A stretch of 64,000 nucleotides of DNA, from contig JACTAT010000366.1 in assembly GCA_014526335.1 (NCBI GenBank), forward strand, positions 193,048 through 257,047, written 5' to 3'. Both the position numbers and the translations under genes were made by a program. The DNA comes from Chrysaora quinquecirrha (lineage: Eukaryota; Cnidaria; Scyphozoa; Semaeostomeae; Pelagiidae). The notes below the pieces were generated by a model. That model saw only the letters and a program-made list of their open reading frames with translations. It was not told the DNA's origin and did no database searches. Positions within the stretch are counted from its first letter, which is position 1; the number at the start of each line of letters is the position of its first letter. Positions 22,755 to 35,400 of this stretch are shown in pieces.

Positions 22755-23406
22755 AAATTGAATTTTCGGCTTTCAGAAATGAAAACGTTTTAGGGGCCTT
22801 TGGGAGTTGCTCTAGCCCCAACCTACGTCGGTTACGCCACTGAAGAAAACCAATATTCCATGACACCAGAAAACACACCCCCTGTAACGACCCCGCTGAA
22901 ACACTTCCCCGCCAAGGTAACATGATGGCCCGCCAAGAAAATTTGTTACCCCGCCAGGTTTGACCTAAAAAATCTTCCCCGCCTTGTTTCTTTGGTTTTT
23001 CCCATTGAATGTTTGATACCCGCTAAATGTAAATATTTTATTCAACGCCGAATATATTGCAAACTCCAGTTTAGCAGATACATTATCTTGCTTGTTATCT
23101 TGATTTTTGTGATCCCCGTCGACAATTTACGATTTTCGAATTTTCCCCACCGTGTTTCCAATGACCAGCGGTGTCTTTACTGGGGGGTGTGAAAATGGAC
23201 CCTGTTTTTGCAAAATGCGCCAAATGCATTTCAAAACCTTATGCGCAGCAACAACAACAAAGGAGCAAAACGAATCAAAACAACGACAACAACACAAATT
23301 GGGATCAGATGCAGATGAGAAATCAAGTCTCAAAGCTCACTGCTGTCTAGTTGCTTGCTCTGTTTTTTTCTTTCGCATAATATTTCGCTGATATGATAAT
23401 CTCACG
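22755..23406. promoter_or_regulatory. Region 5' of the VPS37A-like gene (putative promoter/5'UTR)
   Basis: This stretch directly precedes the ATG at 23407 and holds no recognisable coding sequence. I see no TATA box or defined start site, so the assignment is by position only. Part of it (about 23170-23210) resembles dispersed repeat sequence. Confidence 0.3.
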
Positions 23407-26400
23407 ATGAGTTGGGTCTCTTTCTTCGGAAAGCAGTCAGATGTTTCAACGGAGAACTCTGCCATACCTGGAGTTACCCCGCTTCAACAGCAAAGAATTA
23501 AACAAATCGAGAGCCTCTCAAAGTTCAACAAGAAGTAAGCAAACAAAATCTAATGCACAAAAAGAAAACTAGACTACCTATGTTTTTCAAAGTCCATAGC
23601 CTGAATAAGCATGAAAGCATTCTAATATTTCTTTTCTTTCTCTATTTTGCAGTGTCAGTGAAGATGAAAGAGACAAGGAGTACAGAGTGAAATTCAATAC
23701 AGCTGGAGGGAGGACGCATTTCATAAAAATGTGTGTTGCAGTTTTGCTGCTTATTTTGCATAAACACTGGGCGCTAGCTGGGGCTCTTTATCTTTGTTCA
23801 TGGCCACAATCTTGAAGGGTAGTCACCCTACTAGACTCAAATCCCTTGCCCTTTATGGTAACGTTGAAGCTATGGGCAGAAATCAAAGACATGAACTCTG
23901 GTATGAGGGGCAATAATGCTACCAGTACCACCCATTGCACATATCTGTTTGTCCAGATCACTGAAATGCTTGGAACACTTAACAATTTCCTGAAACTAAA
24001 TCAAATGGCATGTGCTTAGCTCAAACCATCATCCCTAAAATTCAGACCATGGTTATACTGCACATGAACTCTATCCACTAGACTTCTTGGTCACTGCTGG
24101 AATCTCAGATTATTCATGATTTAAACAAAAGATTATGGTTTAGCTTGATAGAAATCCCAAATTCATTGATAACTCTGTTTCGACTTTTGAACCCAACCTT
24201 GCCTAGCTGATAATCTAATTTGTAATCAGATAACATTGGTTAATAGGTGAACCCCCTTCAGTGCTTCATACTCTAACTCCTCTACTATAATGCGGATCCA
24301 ATCTTTCTGTCCTGGGGGGAGGGGGGTTCTTCCATAATCCAGTGGGTACATACAAGCTGCTCATTTGGGTAGGGTTTTTGCCAATTTCTGTTTTATATTG
24401 TTTGGCTTTTACCAATTTATGTTTTTGCTCACACTTGCAAAATTGTGACACAGCAATAAATCCAACCTTGGAGGGGCAATAAGGGGTGTTCATTGAAAAT
24501 TAGACATGGTTTTGAGGATAAATAGCTAAGTTGTGCCCTGCAATGCAACACTGTTATAATATCAGATTTAGCCTGTATACTAAACATCTTTGGTTTGGTT
24601 TGGAGCAATTTCTTCTGGGACCTGCTCTTGGCTATGCCTCTGGCAAAATTATGATAGTTAAATTATGATACCTTTTTTAGAAGAACATTTGGCTTTATTT
24701 TCAGCCTGGCTGTTTCTTATTTTTGGAGCTATTTTTTTCCCCTTTATAACCCCCTACCCTACCCAAAAACATGTCTTAAGTACGTTTAAGGTCAAGGGCT
24801 TCACGCTGGTAAACTTTGCTTGTAATTATCTCAAGTAGTCTCCAAGATAGCAAAGAGTTTTGACCCAATTTTCAGCATGGTGTTTCTTATCAAGGTTGTT
24901 GTTATAATGAAAAGAAACCTGTAGTGACCCTATGGTATAAAACATTGATCAACATTATTATTGTCTCTTTAGATCTCTGCCTGAAAGATTTCCGAATGTA
25001 AAACCAATCATTAAATTGACTCCAAATGCCAATCATCCATGGCTTGATGAACAGGTTAGTTGAAACTGTTTTTCTTGAAACTGTTTTTCTTTCTCTATTT
25101 AATATCTGTTGACAATGACTTGAAGCATTGAAATGTGTAGTATAGCGCAGTCCCCAGGGAGTACATAACTTATAAATGGATGGGACAGGGATGTGCTGGC
25201 AAGATTTTGTAAACCCAATAATGTTGACACAGAACCCTACACCGTAAATCCTTGAATAAGCTGTCACCTTCAAATAACTCTACTGGAATAAACCCCCATC
25301 TGGTAATTCATTTTTGCAAATACCCCCAACCCCCAAAAAAGTCCCCATGGGGAATTATTTGCAGGCCTTATGAATTAGTTTTTAGTCTTTGAGTTGTACA
25401 AAACTTCGAAATTGTGATATAACCAGTGGAAACATTTTCGGGCATACTCGAAAGTTTTTTCATCTGACACTCCTCAGAGTATGAACGTCAGAAACAGACT
25501 GAAACAATAGACTAAGGCAGAATTTATTTATACCCAGATGCAGCTTGACATGCACCAATCAGAAAGAAAAGCTGAATTAGCATTGTGTCTTCAACCCCAA
25601 TGAGCTTTAGGTGGGAAGGACAATGAAAATTAATTGAAGAGTCCAAGTGAGAAAACGAACTCTTTCTTTCTACAGAGAGCCAGCTTTTTGGTTTTGATGT
25701 GGACAGATTCCAAAATGCTGAGATGAAAGGAGGATCTATCCCAGCCAATTATTCAAAAACAATCCTTGTTGTAATTTTCCTGCACACTCTGGGTGATCTA
25801 ATAATTGTTGTTCCGTGGCAGTACCATGTTTAAGGGTGGGTTGTTGCCTAGAGTTGCGGTGTGGTTGCTCCCTTTGCCGAAAGTTGTGGTTATGAAAAAT
25901 GATGGAAGGAACATGCTGTTTTACCCTGTCTCCTAGTCTCTGGGAAGTGTGCCCTATGTACATGGCATCACACCGGCACTAAAATTCATAAATAACCAAA
26001 TTTTTGTTTGTGGTAGGCACGCAATCCCTTTGAATGGATTGCAGAGCTTTCCGAGTGCTAAAAATCAACCTAGGGTTGGTAGCAGCATAACACTTGTAAT
26101 TGTCTTTTTGATTTTATCTTTGAATTGCAAAGAAACATTGCAAAGCTATGGCATTTTTAAGTAAACAGGGCACTTTTGCGAATCATACTTTTTGTCAGCC
26201 GAAAAGCTTGCGATCTTCTTGTGGAAACAATCTGAAATAACATACTCCGGGTAGCCATTTATAAAAATATAAAATAAATCATTCCGTTCTGTCATTCCTT
26301 CATTCCATTCCGTCGTTCTTTCATTTAGTCATTCCATTCCGTCATGCCATATTCCGTGTTTTATTAAAATAGGCTAAAAGGGCTAGGCCTGTTTATCCTC

Positions 26401-29400
26401 TTGTCGTAAATAATTTATTTCGAAATAGTCTTTCATTACTCAAACAACAAACCTTTGTCCAGGCATTCTAATAAAAAGACATGCATCACTACACACATTG
26501 TTTCTCGAACAATAGGGCTAGGCCAGGGAGACAGACTAACAACATTTCAAATATATCCAAACGGGCATACAACTTGATAATGAATAAAATAACCAGAAGC
26601 TTAAACATTTTTTAAGATAGCAAACGAAAGATGACAAGATATTAGCTATCGACTATATATTCGACTGCACTTTCCAGCAGTCATCATCAGAGTAACCCTG
26701 ATGATGATGATGACTGCTGGAAAGTGCAGTCGAATATATAGTCGATAGCTAATATCTTGTCATCTTTCGTTTGCTATCTTAAAAAATGTTTAAGCTTCTG
26801 GTTATTTTATTCATTAACATTTCAAATGTTCTTCTGGTAAATTCAATAGGCCTTTTACGGGGGTGTACCAATATTCCCTTATCAAAATATCACTCCAAGA
26901 ATCAACGACTTTTTGTACAAAAAACAAACCAAAATTTGATACAAACTCGAGGTTTGTTCTCTCTATCTCTGATTTTTACATAAATGACATTCGAAATTCT
27001 TTAATCTTGAAATTCTATCTTAAAATTGAACAGCTCTCAGTATCTTTTACCTAAACTAAATACTGTAATGACAGACTCTGATGTGATCCCTTATGGTAGT
27101 TACCCCGGAAATATTCCACATTCAAATTCGCCAAATGCCAACCAGACTTAACGGTCTGAGTCAGTTGCTTTCAGTTGCTTCGTTCTGAGCTAAAACTTAG
27201 AGTATTTGAATTGAATTTCAGAGTTGTTCTTTCTTTTTTAAATCATCCGAAATGGATTGGTCCAAACAAAGCGGTGCTGAGTAAACGGCGAAGCGACAAG
27301 GATATGACGACGTCGCGAGAAAGGGATCTCGAAGCGGGCAGTCCAACTTTTGTTGAAGAACGAATTCCTCTCGTTGCGTTTTCGGGCAGCGATGGAGACG
27401 GAGATGCCTGCGAAAGTGAAAAGATTGACACTGACCTGCCCTCGCGTTCCGAAGTTCCTGGAAAAGCAGCTGTTTGTGACACACAGGTCCCCATATCGAG
27501 CGTGATGGCATCTGATGGAGCCACGGAGTCGATTAAAAAATGTATAGTTAAGTGTAGTGAAGAGGAACCGGGTGCCTTTAGAGCGATGAAGATAAAGGCC
27601 AAAACTGGCGGAGAAGAAATCTGCAGTGATGTATCCACATTTTTCCGAAACATGATTGACTGGAACATGAAATATAATGCGTTCTGTATTTATGACGCTG
27701 ATAATTTTCCTGAAAGCAAAGTTGCACTTATCGGATGGATGTTAGAAAAGACCAAGTAGGCTGTCTTGATCTCCCGGAATGGGAGACGGCAGCTATAATA
27801 AGCAATGAATTACTCGACAGACGCAACAGCATACCTGGAGATTTTCGTAGTGAAGCAAAAGTTGTTTCTATAGTTTCCACCTCAGCCTTTACTGGGGATG
27901 CTGTGTCAGAGTCAGAATATGAAGAACAGTTTTTTGCTGCCCTTCAACAAGACTCTGTAGACAAATACCCCCAATTCTACGAATCAAATTCAAAAAGTCA
28001 TTGTGTTTTGCTGTTAGAGGATGCATCCAAATATGACATTCTTCAGTATATACTCTGGCTTTTCAAGACCTCTGCGCTAAGAACTTCGTGTTTTCCATTG
28101 ATTTAGTTATGAATGCCAGCAAGGAGTTGCTTGTATCCATGTCAAATGGATCTTACTTTAATCATGAAGCTGGTATATTGGTTATCAAAAGCGAAGGATC
28201 ATTTTCTTCAGCATTGTTTTCTTTTGTTGAAGCATGCAGGAATGATTCAGAAGTGCTAGAAGAAACCCAAAAACAATTTATTGTAGCTTTCCAAGAATAT
28301 ATCTCTGAATCTGATGGCATTGACGTGGAATTAATTATAGAAAATGTCAAGAGAAATATAAGGAAGTTTTCTACTTATGATGAATCAAAGGATGATGTAA
28401 AAGAAGCATTTAATTCTGCCACATTTGATAAAAGCCCATTAACAAAAACTTACTTTCTGATGGATTCAAGTAGTGAAAATTACTTGACATTGTCAAACAA
28501 TGACTATTTCAAAAACAACATAGAAACATTGGTGATATTTAAAAGTAGTGGAGGACTTCCTAGTATCTTGGCAAAGTATTTGAGGGACTCCATATACAAA
28601 AAGGAAGTTTATGAGCAATTCAAATTTTTCAAAAATGAGGGTGTGGATTTGGCAGCATGCAGAGATGAAAGAAGAGATTTACTTGAAAACATTAATGAAA
28701 ACATCTCAAAGCTGAGGGTTTATGATGCAAATGACCCAGAAGTCATGGAAATAGTTGAAAGAGTCAAAAAATACTTGGAATATTGTACATGGCCAGGAGG
28801 TGTCTTAGAGGGTTCCCCTGATGCTTTTTTACTGGCCCTGATGGACAGTGACCCTGAAATGTTCAAAGATTTACTTAAATGGAAAATTCAAGTTGATACT
28901 TATATATACTGTGACCTACGGTTCCACTGGGGTGCAATGGAGGAGAGAGTTGCAAAGCATTTCAAAATGTGTCATATTGGAGAAGACGATGGTAATGGTA
29001 GAGCTGTGAATAAAGCTGTTGCTAAGTTATCAAATGGCGTAATGGCAGATTGTTTGAATGAAGATGGAACACCTAATCTTGGAATAATCTCTCCAATTCA
29101 AGCCTTGATTATCAATCGGATTTTCTGTCTCAAATTCGCTTTTGTGAAAATGCTTTGGAAGTATGACGAGCAGAATGTGTTTGTTAATGCTGTAATGATA
29201 TGGATTCTGATTAATGGAATTTTGGAGGAAAAGCTCTATGTTAAAGAGGATGGTGCTGACAACCTCATTGAAGCAAGAGACTATTATGCTGCTGCTGTGG
29301 TGAAGCTCCTTGATAAACTGTTTACATTTTCTGAATGGTTTGATTTTTCTAAATGCAGAGTTCCTCTGTTTAGAGGAAAGACCTTATATCAAGCTGCTGG

Positions 29401-32400
29401 TGATGGGAAGTTTCTTCAGTTTATAGCACATGCAACTACAAAACGCTGTATCTTAGCTGAATGGCATAATGATGATAGGGCAGGGGTTACATTACAGAAA
29501 TATCAAAGTGATTCCAACAAAATGCATGATCCAAAAGAAAAACCAAAATGGCTTGCACAGCTAAGACAAGTTAAAAAGCCAATAATAAAACTATACATCC
29601 ACATGGCAATGTATGTGATTTCATATCTGATGTTGGCATACTGCACCCTTCAGCCAAAAAGCAGAGCAAGTGGAATCGTCCAGTGGTTTCTGTTTGCAAT
29701 GGTTTCATCATTTTTTGTGGATGAACTTAGACAGGCATTAGGGGAAAGCCAACGCAACATTAAAAGTTCATTGAAAAGATGGTGGTCAGACAATTGGAAT
29801 AAACTGGACTTTTTTTCAATGGTGCTGTATTACATTGCCTTTGGTCTAAAGTGTGGTGGTGTCTTTAATTCATCTCAACTCCTCTTTTCAACATTTTCTT
29901 TCATTTGGTGCCTTAAGTTCTACCAGTTCCTCAGAGCATTTAAATCTCTTGGCACATACATCATCTTGATACAAGAGATGCTTCCACAACTTCTTAATTT
30001 TGCTGTTGTTGCTTTGATAGCAATGATCTCCTATGGTGTTTTTTGACATCAATCTTGTTTCCCAAGATCAAGGTTGATAGCTGGAGTGTCTTTATAATGG
30101 TTCTGTTACGACCTTATTTGCTACTTTTTGCAGAAACTGGAATCAATGAATATGACTTGTCTGCCAAAAATACAATCTTTGCTACACCAAAGGTCCCGAC
30201 AGCTTCTGAAATATTGATAATTTTGGGAATGTGTATTTTCTTAATGTTTGGTGGTGTCCTTCTATTGAACCTTCTCATAGCTATTTTCAGTGGAATTTAC
30301 GAAGAGGTCAAAGAGAAGTCTGATAAATTATGGGTGTTAAATAACTTGGAGTTGTTACAGGAATTTCAAAGCAAACCAGCACTGCCCATTCCATTTTCAT
30401 TGCCAGTTAACATATTCCTTATCATAAGAAGACTGAAGGAGAAGGCTGCATTTCCACTGAAGGATGATGGTTATACAAGTTCATTTTTGTCTGATTGGCA
30501 ACAGTCTGTCATGCTGATTTTTGGTGGATGGGTTGAAGAGGCAGAAACCACTGAAGTGACAATTGGTGAGATAAAAACTGCCCTGTCTTCTTTTGATGTT
30601 AAGATAGATAAGAGAATCAAAAAGGTTGAAACACAGATTGAGGTTCTAGAGAAAAAGGTCGAAGAGCAGTGCCAAGATATAACATGTCTACTTAAGCAGC
30701 TCATTAGAAAAACTGAAGGCAAAGATGCATAACATTCAATTATCGATTGGGGCACTTTTGTTTACGTTCTTGCAGTTCTTTAAGCCCTTATCTTTGTGAT
30801 ATTACACATGGTTTTGCTTTATTCCAAAGTTTTGCTGTTCAAAAAATTGTCAAAAATCGAGTTTTTACGTTTTTACGATATCTTGGAGGGTTGTGTCCTT
30901 TGGCTGAGAAGAAGGGAGAGAGTAGTTAAGCTTTTTATCAGGGGAAAACGGACTCAATTTTCCTGTTCATTGCTACGTTAATCGTATCATTTCTGGGTTG
31001 CTGGGATGTCAAGATCTCACGTTGATTTAGTGGGCATTAATATTAATCTCTTTCAATGTGTGGGGTTGTAAAAAAGCAAGAAAAAATGAACCGGGAGCTC
31101 TGAAACATCTTTTGTTTACTACGATTTCTGTTAATTTGCCGTCTCATTTTGTTTGAAAAGAGATATTGCTTTTTGTCAAACCCAATTTTTTGGAATATCG
31201 TGAAACAGAAGGGTCGAAATGAGTTTTGGTGGTCTCCGAAAATGCTGAAAAGAATTAAACGTCTGCCTGTGTTTATTATGAAACTGAAAGTAGGGTATAC
31301 AATAACTACTTCAATCATTATCAACCGCCCATTTCATTGTTCGCTTAAGTTGATTCATTCTTTTTGCTAACATTTTACATTTCGCTTGTTGATTTAATCA
31401 TTTCGATACGTCATTTATTGCAAAGTTTAACATCAATCTTTATGTATGCAGTATAGTTTAAATTTATTGTTAATTATTATGTATATATTTCAGCTATAAG
31501 TTGTTATCTTTTTCTACATTCCGCGCAGACGCTGTGACATAGTAATTTTTATCCAGCAAGCTCGTGCTATACTAAAATTAACCCTTGTAGTACTGCTATT
31601 GTGCATGGATATATGACATACGCAGCAAGCCTAACTTTAAAAGTTCGTATCTCGCAGCTTTGACGTGGTAAGTGAGTGGGTTTCGTGTTAAACAGCAACC
31701 GACCGCATGTTTATACTAAAAGACAAATGCTAAATATTAAGCCTAGAAGTAGCGGAGAGTTGCAACACAAACTTTGTTGCCAGTGTCGGAACCACGGTAT
31801 CATAAAATGCGGACCGTGGTTACTCACAACTTCAACATAAAATGCAGTGTGCAAATGCTATATTTGGTAAATATGAGCGCAAAATAACTGTTTGTTGTTG
31901 CTCAGAGAAACAAAAGCTAGTAGCTCAAGACATTTTTTAATTTTGCCCTCATGGCCCTGGTTTTTCCAGCTGGGGAATCTATTTAATCAGTTGAATGTAT
32001 TTAATGTAGCTACCTAGATCTTTATGGCGGAATTCTGGGCAAATATAAGGCTTAAGTGATGATTGCTTTGCCATAAAAGAAGATTTTGCTATAGATAGAA
32101 ATTTGCGGTTCCGTAAGACATGTAAAACTAAAATTGAAAACGGATCGTGTAGTCAGGGCGCTATGGTAGGTGCAGCATGCAAAATCTGTGGGCAATGCAA
32201 CAAATGGTTTAAAACAAGCACAGAAGCTTGTAGATGACAAATCAACTTGTTGGACCTCTCCAACTTACTTGTCAGTGTAATCCGGCAGTATTTTGTGATC
32301 TTCCCATATGCTTTTCTATATTAGACAGGGTATTTTGGCCTGCAATCTAAGGAAGTGCCTAACCTTTGTTTTTAAACTTGATTCCCGGTAAATCGACCAC

Positions 32401-35400
32401 GCTGAATCGTTTAAGACCAGGAGCCAAATCGAGAAATGCTTCTATCTCGTGATATACGACGTCATGATGACGTCATAAAATATACCTTTTACCCATTTTA
32501 ATTCGTTTAAAAGCCAATTAATATGAAAGAAAATGGTAAAAATAGATAGAACACATCGAGAGCTTTCGATTGATATGCACTTTGTCGCATTTCGAAGGTT
32601 AAAATATTTATGATGACGTCACAGGGACCTTATTGAGCAGGTCCTTTCATAGTGGGGATGTTGGTGAAACAATTGTGCATTTTATGTTGCCAGTATCAAA
32701 ATTGGCGAAAAGGGGTAGTTTGACACGCTAAAAAAGATAGGATATGTTCTCCAACTGAGAAATGCTCCCTTGTGCTATTTTTAGACTGGGGTAATTGGTA
32801 CCATGCCTTTACATGAGCTATAACGGTAATTTTGTTATAAAGTGTAATACAGAAATCCAGCTTAGGGAATAGGGGTTGTTTGATACGCTGAAAAGACACG
32901 GACACAGACGTTACAGTAGATAGAGGGTTGTTACATCAACGAGAATGATGCCGCTGGGGTGGCACTTAGCACTGATGACCGAGATGATGGTCTTAAAAAT
33001 CATGAAAAGTTCGCAAGGGCAAGAACGATGTGAACCGCGTGCAGCCGAAGCAGATCTCACCGTTAAAATACTTCGGATATTTCGTTAGGGAGGACGGGAA
33101 ACCAAAGAAATAAGGATCAGAAAAGCCCAACACAAAAGATAAAAAGTCATCGCGGTCATGCAACAAGCAGGCACCAACGAATACTCTGAAGAAGCCTTGC
33201 TTGCCTTCGAGAAGAACATAAAATTAAAAAACCTCAAAGCACTTTATCGTTTCTTGCATCTTGCAATGCTGCTTCGAATCATCAAAAAGCGACATGTCAT
33301 AGCAACTCTTATAGCATACGTAGAGGTTTCTTTTCTGTTACCAATAATCACTGTCTCAAAAAGATGTTAAGAACGCTGTGAAGGAGCGCTCTTGGGGCAA
33401 TTTTACATGAAGTAGGAGAGCACGTGGAAGAAGAAGGGACGAGTTTTTTCGATGATCAAGATGGCCTTTTAGGACGATGATGGCATTAAAGAATTAAAGA
33501 GACTTCGTATGACTTTTAACTGTTTTGTTATTCTTAAATATTTTTATTTGTTCTTGTTTGTTTTACGACTTTCTTTTATGGTGTTACTCTAAGGCGCGGC
33601 AGACTAAGGAAGGAGGGTTTCACTATAAAGTGGCGACCACGAGGGGACAAGAACTGTGAAAGATATTGAGTTATAGAAAACAATAGTTTGAAAATGGAAT
33701 CTACAGCAACGAAGAAGTTATTGGAGAAAGAGGTGGTAAAGGCAAATATGTATGGGGAGCAAATTAAGGAAGCAGTTGAACAAAAGACATGTGGAAACTA
33801 GGCCGGTTATGTGAAGTCACCATGCCAAACAAGGTAAAAGCATTAGAAGATTTGATTGAAAAGACTGCAGAATTGATGATTGATGAAGAGCAGGCAATTG
33901 GCACTGTACAGGAATGGATAAAGGAGACACGAAATAGCTTTCAAGAGGCATTTAAAATGTATGAAAAGGCAAGGTAGTTCTGCATGAAAATAATGAAATA
34001 ATTAAGAATATAGAGAGGAAAAGGAACAGCAGCAAGAGAGAAAACGTAAGGAAGATGAGAGAAAAGAAATTCAAGAATATGAAGAACATCTGAGAAAAGA
34101 GAAATTAGAAAAGACAGAGCAGCATGGAAAGAACAACAAAGAATTATGCTTGAAACAAAAGAAAAGAAATTGAGATAGTAAGAAAACATAAAGAGAATGA
34201 AGTCAACTTACCTAAGTTAAGTATTGCTCCTTTTAAAGGGACTGCCAAAGATTGGATAAGATTCTCTAATCAATTTAAGGCACAAATAAATAATCAGCCT
34301 TTGAACAAGGTTGTGAAATTAGGATACCTGCTACAAAGCGTAAGAGGAGAATGTCATCAAATGCTAGGAAATATACCTAACACTGAAGCAGGATATGATA
34401 GAGCATGGAAATTACTTGAAGATGAATATGGACAGGAAAAAACTGTGATAGCCGCCCATACAAAAGAGATCATAGATTTGCCTGTTTTAAGAGGGTCAAA
34501 ATATGGTAAAGTTAAAGAGTTTTATGATATTCTTTGCATAAATTATGAAGCTCTGAGAGCCATGAATGGCCACAGTAAAATTGAAGGATTGGTATTATCT
34601 ACACTTGCCAAGTTACCTAACATAAAGCCAGACCTTACAAGGAATGATGATGAATGGGAAATGTGGAGCTTTGATGATCTGTTGAAAGAAATAAGAAAAT
34701 GGCTGAAAAGAAATGTAACTGAAGATGAAGGTATCAAACTACAAGATGAAAGGAGATCAGACACACATAGGCAAAGAACAGCTTTCATGACAACAGAAAG
34801 AAGGGAACCAAGATGTATTTATTGCCCAAATAAACACTGGCCAGACAAATGTGATATAGTTAAGGATACTAAGGAAAGGAAAGAGTTTATGAGAAGAAAA
34901 GGCATGTGTTTTAAGTGTGGAGAGAATCATTTAGTCAAAGATTGTAGAAAAAGGGGCTGTTTTATATGCAAGGAAGCCACCACTCAAGCCTACATGAAGA
35001 CAAGCCAAAAGAGAGGAGGAGACCCTAAATGTTTATACCCCTAGTGAGGAATGCACCATGCCACTCATTCCTATTGAGCTAAAAGGTGACCAGGTATGGG
35101 CAATATTAGACACTGGGTCAGCTAAGAACTATATCAGTAGAAAAGCTGTTGAAATGCTGAAGCTAAAGCCATTAAAGTGGGAGACAAGCAGTTTAAGAAC
35201 AGCTGAAGGAAAAGGAAATTGACAAAAGAGCAGTCTATGAGATAAAGGCACATACATTGAAAGGTGAAGAATTTGTATTTGAAGCTGTGGGGTTAGACCA
35301 ACCAAACTTTGCCAAAGGAGAGAGAACATCAAGTAAAGAGCTCAAAATGAAGTATAACCATTTGAGAGGTCTATTTATTCCAGAAGGTAGTAATGATACA

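Larger units (their letters stand above)
26830..32340 (+). repeat. Left arm of a large inverted duplication
   Basis: Sequence on the plus strand here matches the minus strand of about 39290-46330. Matches extend beyond the TRPM-like gene on both sides. Upstream, GGGGGTGTACCAATATTCCC pairs with the region near 46290 and CCACATTC with that near 46085. Downstream, GATGACAAATCAACTTGTTG near 32234 pairs with 39381-39400. The duplication was therefore made at DNA level, not by retrocopying. The arms have diverged by substitutions and small indels. Confidence 0.85.

Noticed and set aside
27175..27303. Upstream ATG at 27175 as the TRPM-like start
   Set aside because: The frame before MTTSRERD is not conserved with copy 2 beyond a short block, and the copy 2 flank differs in length and reading.
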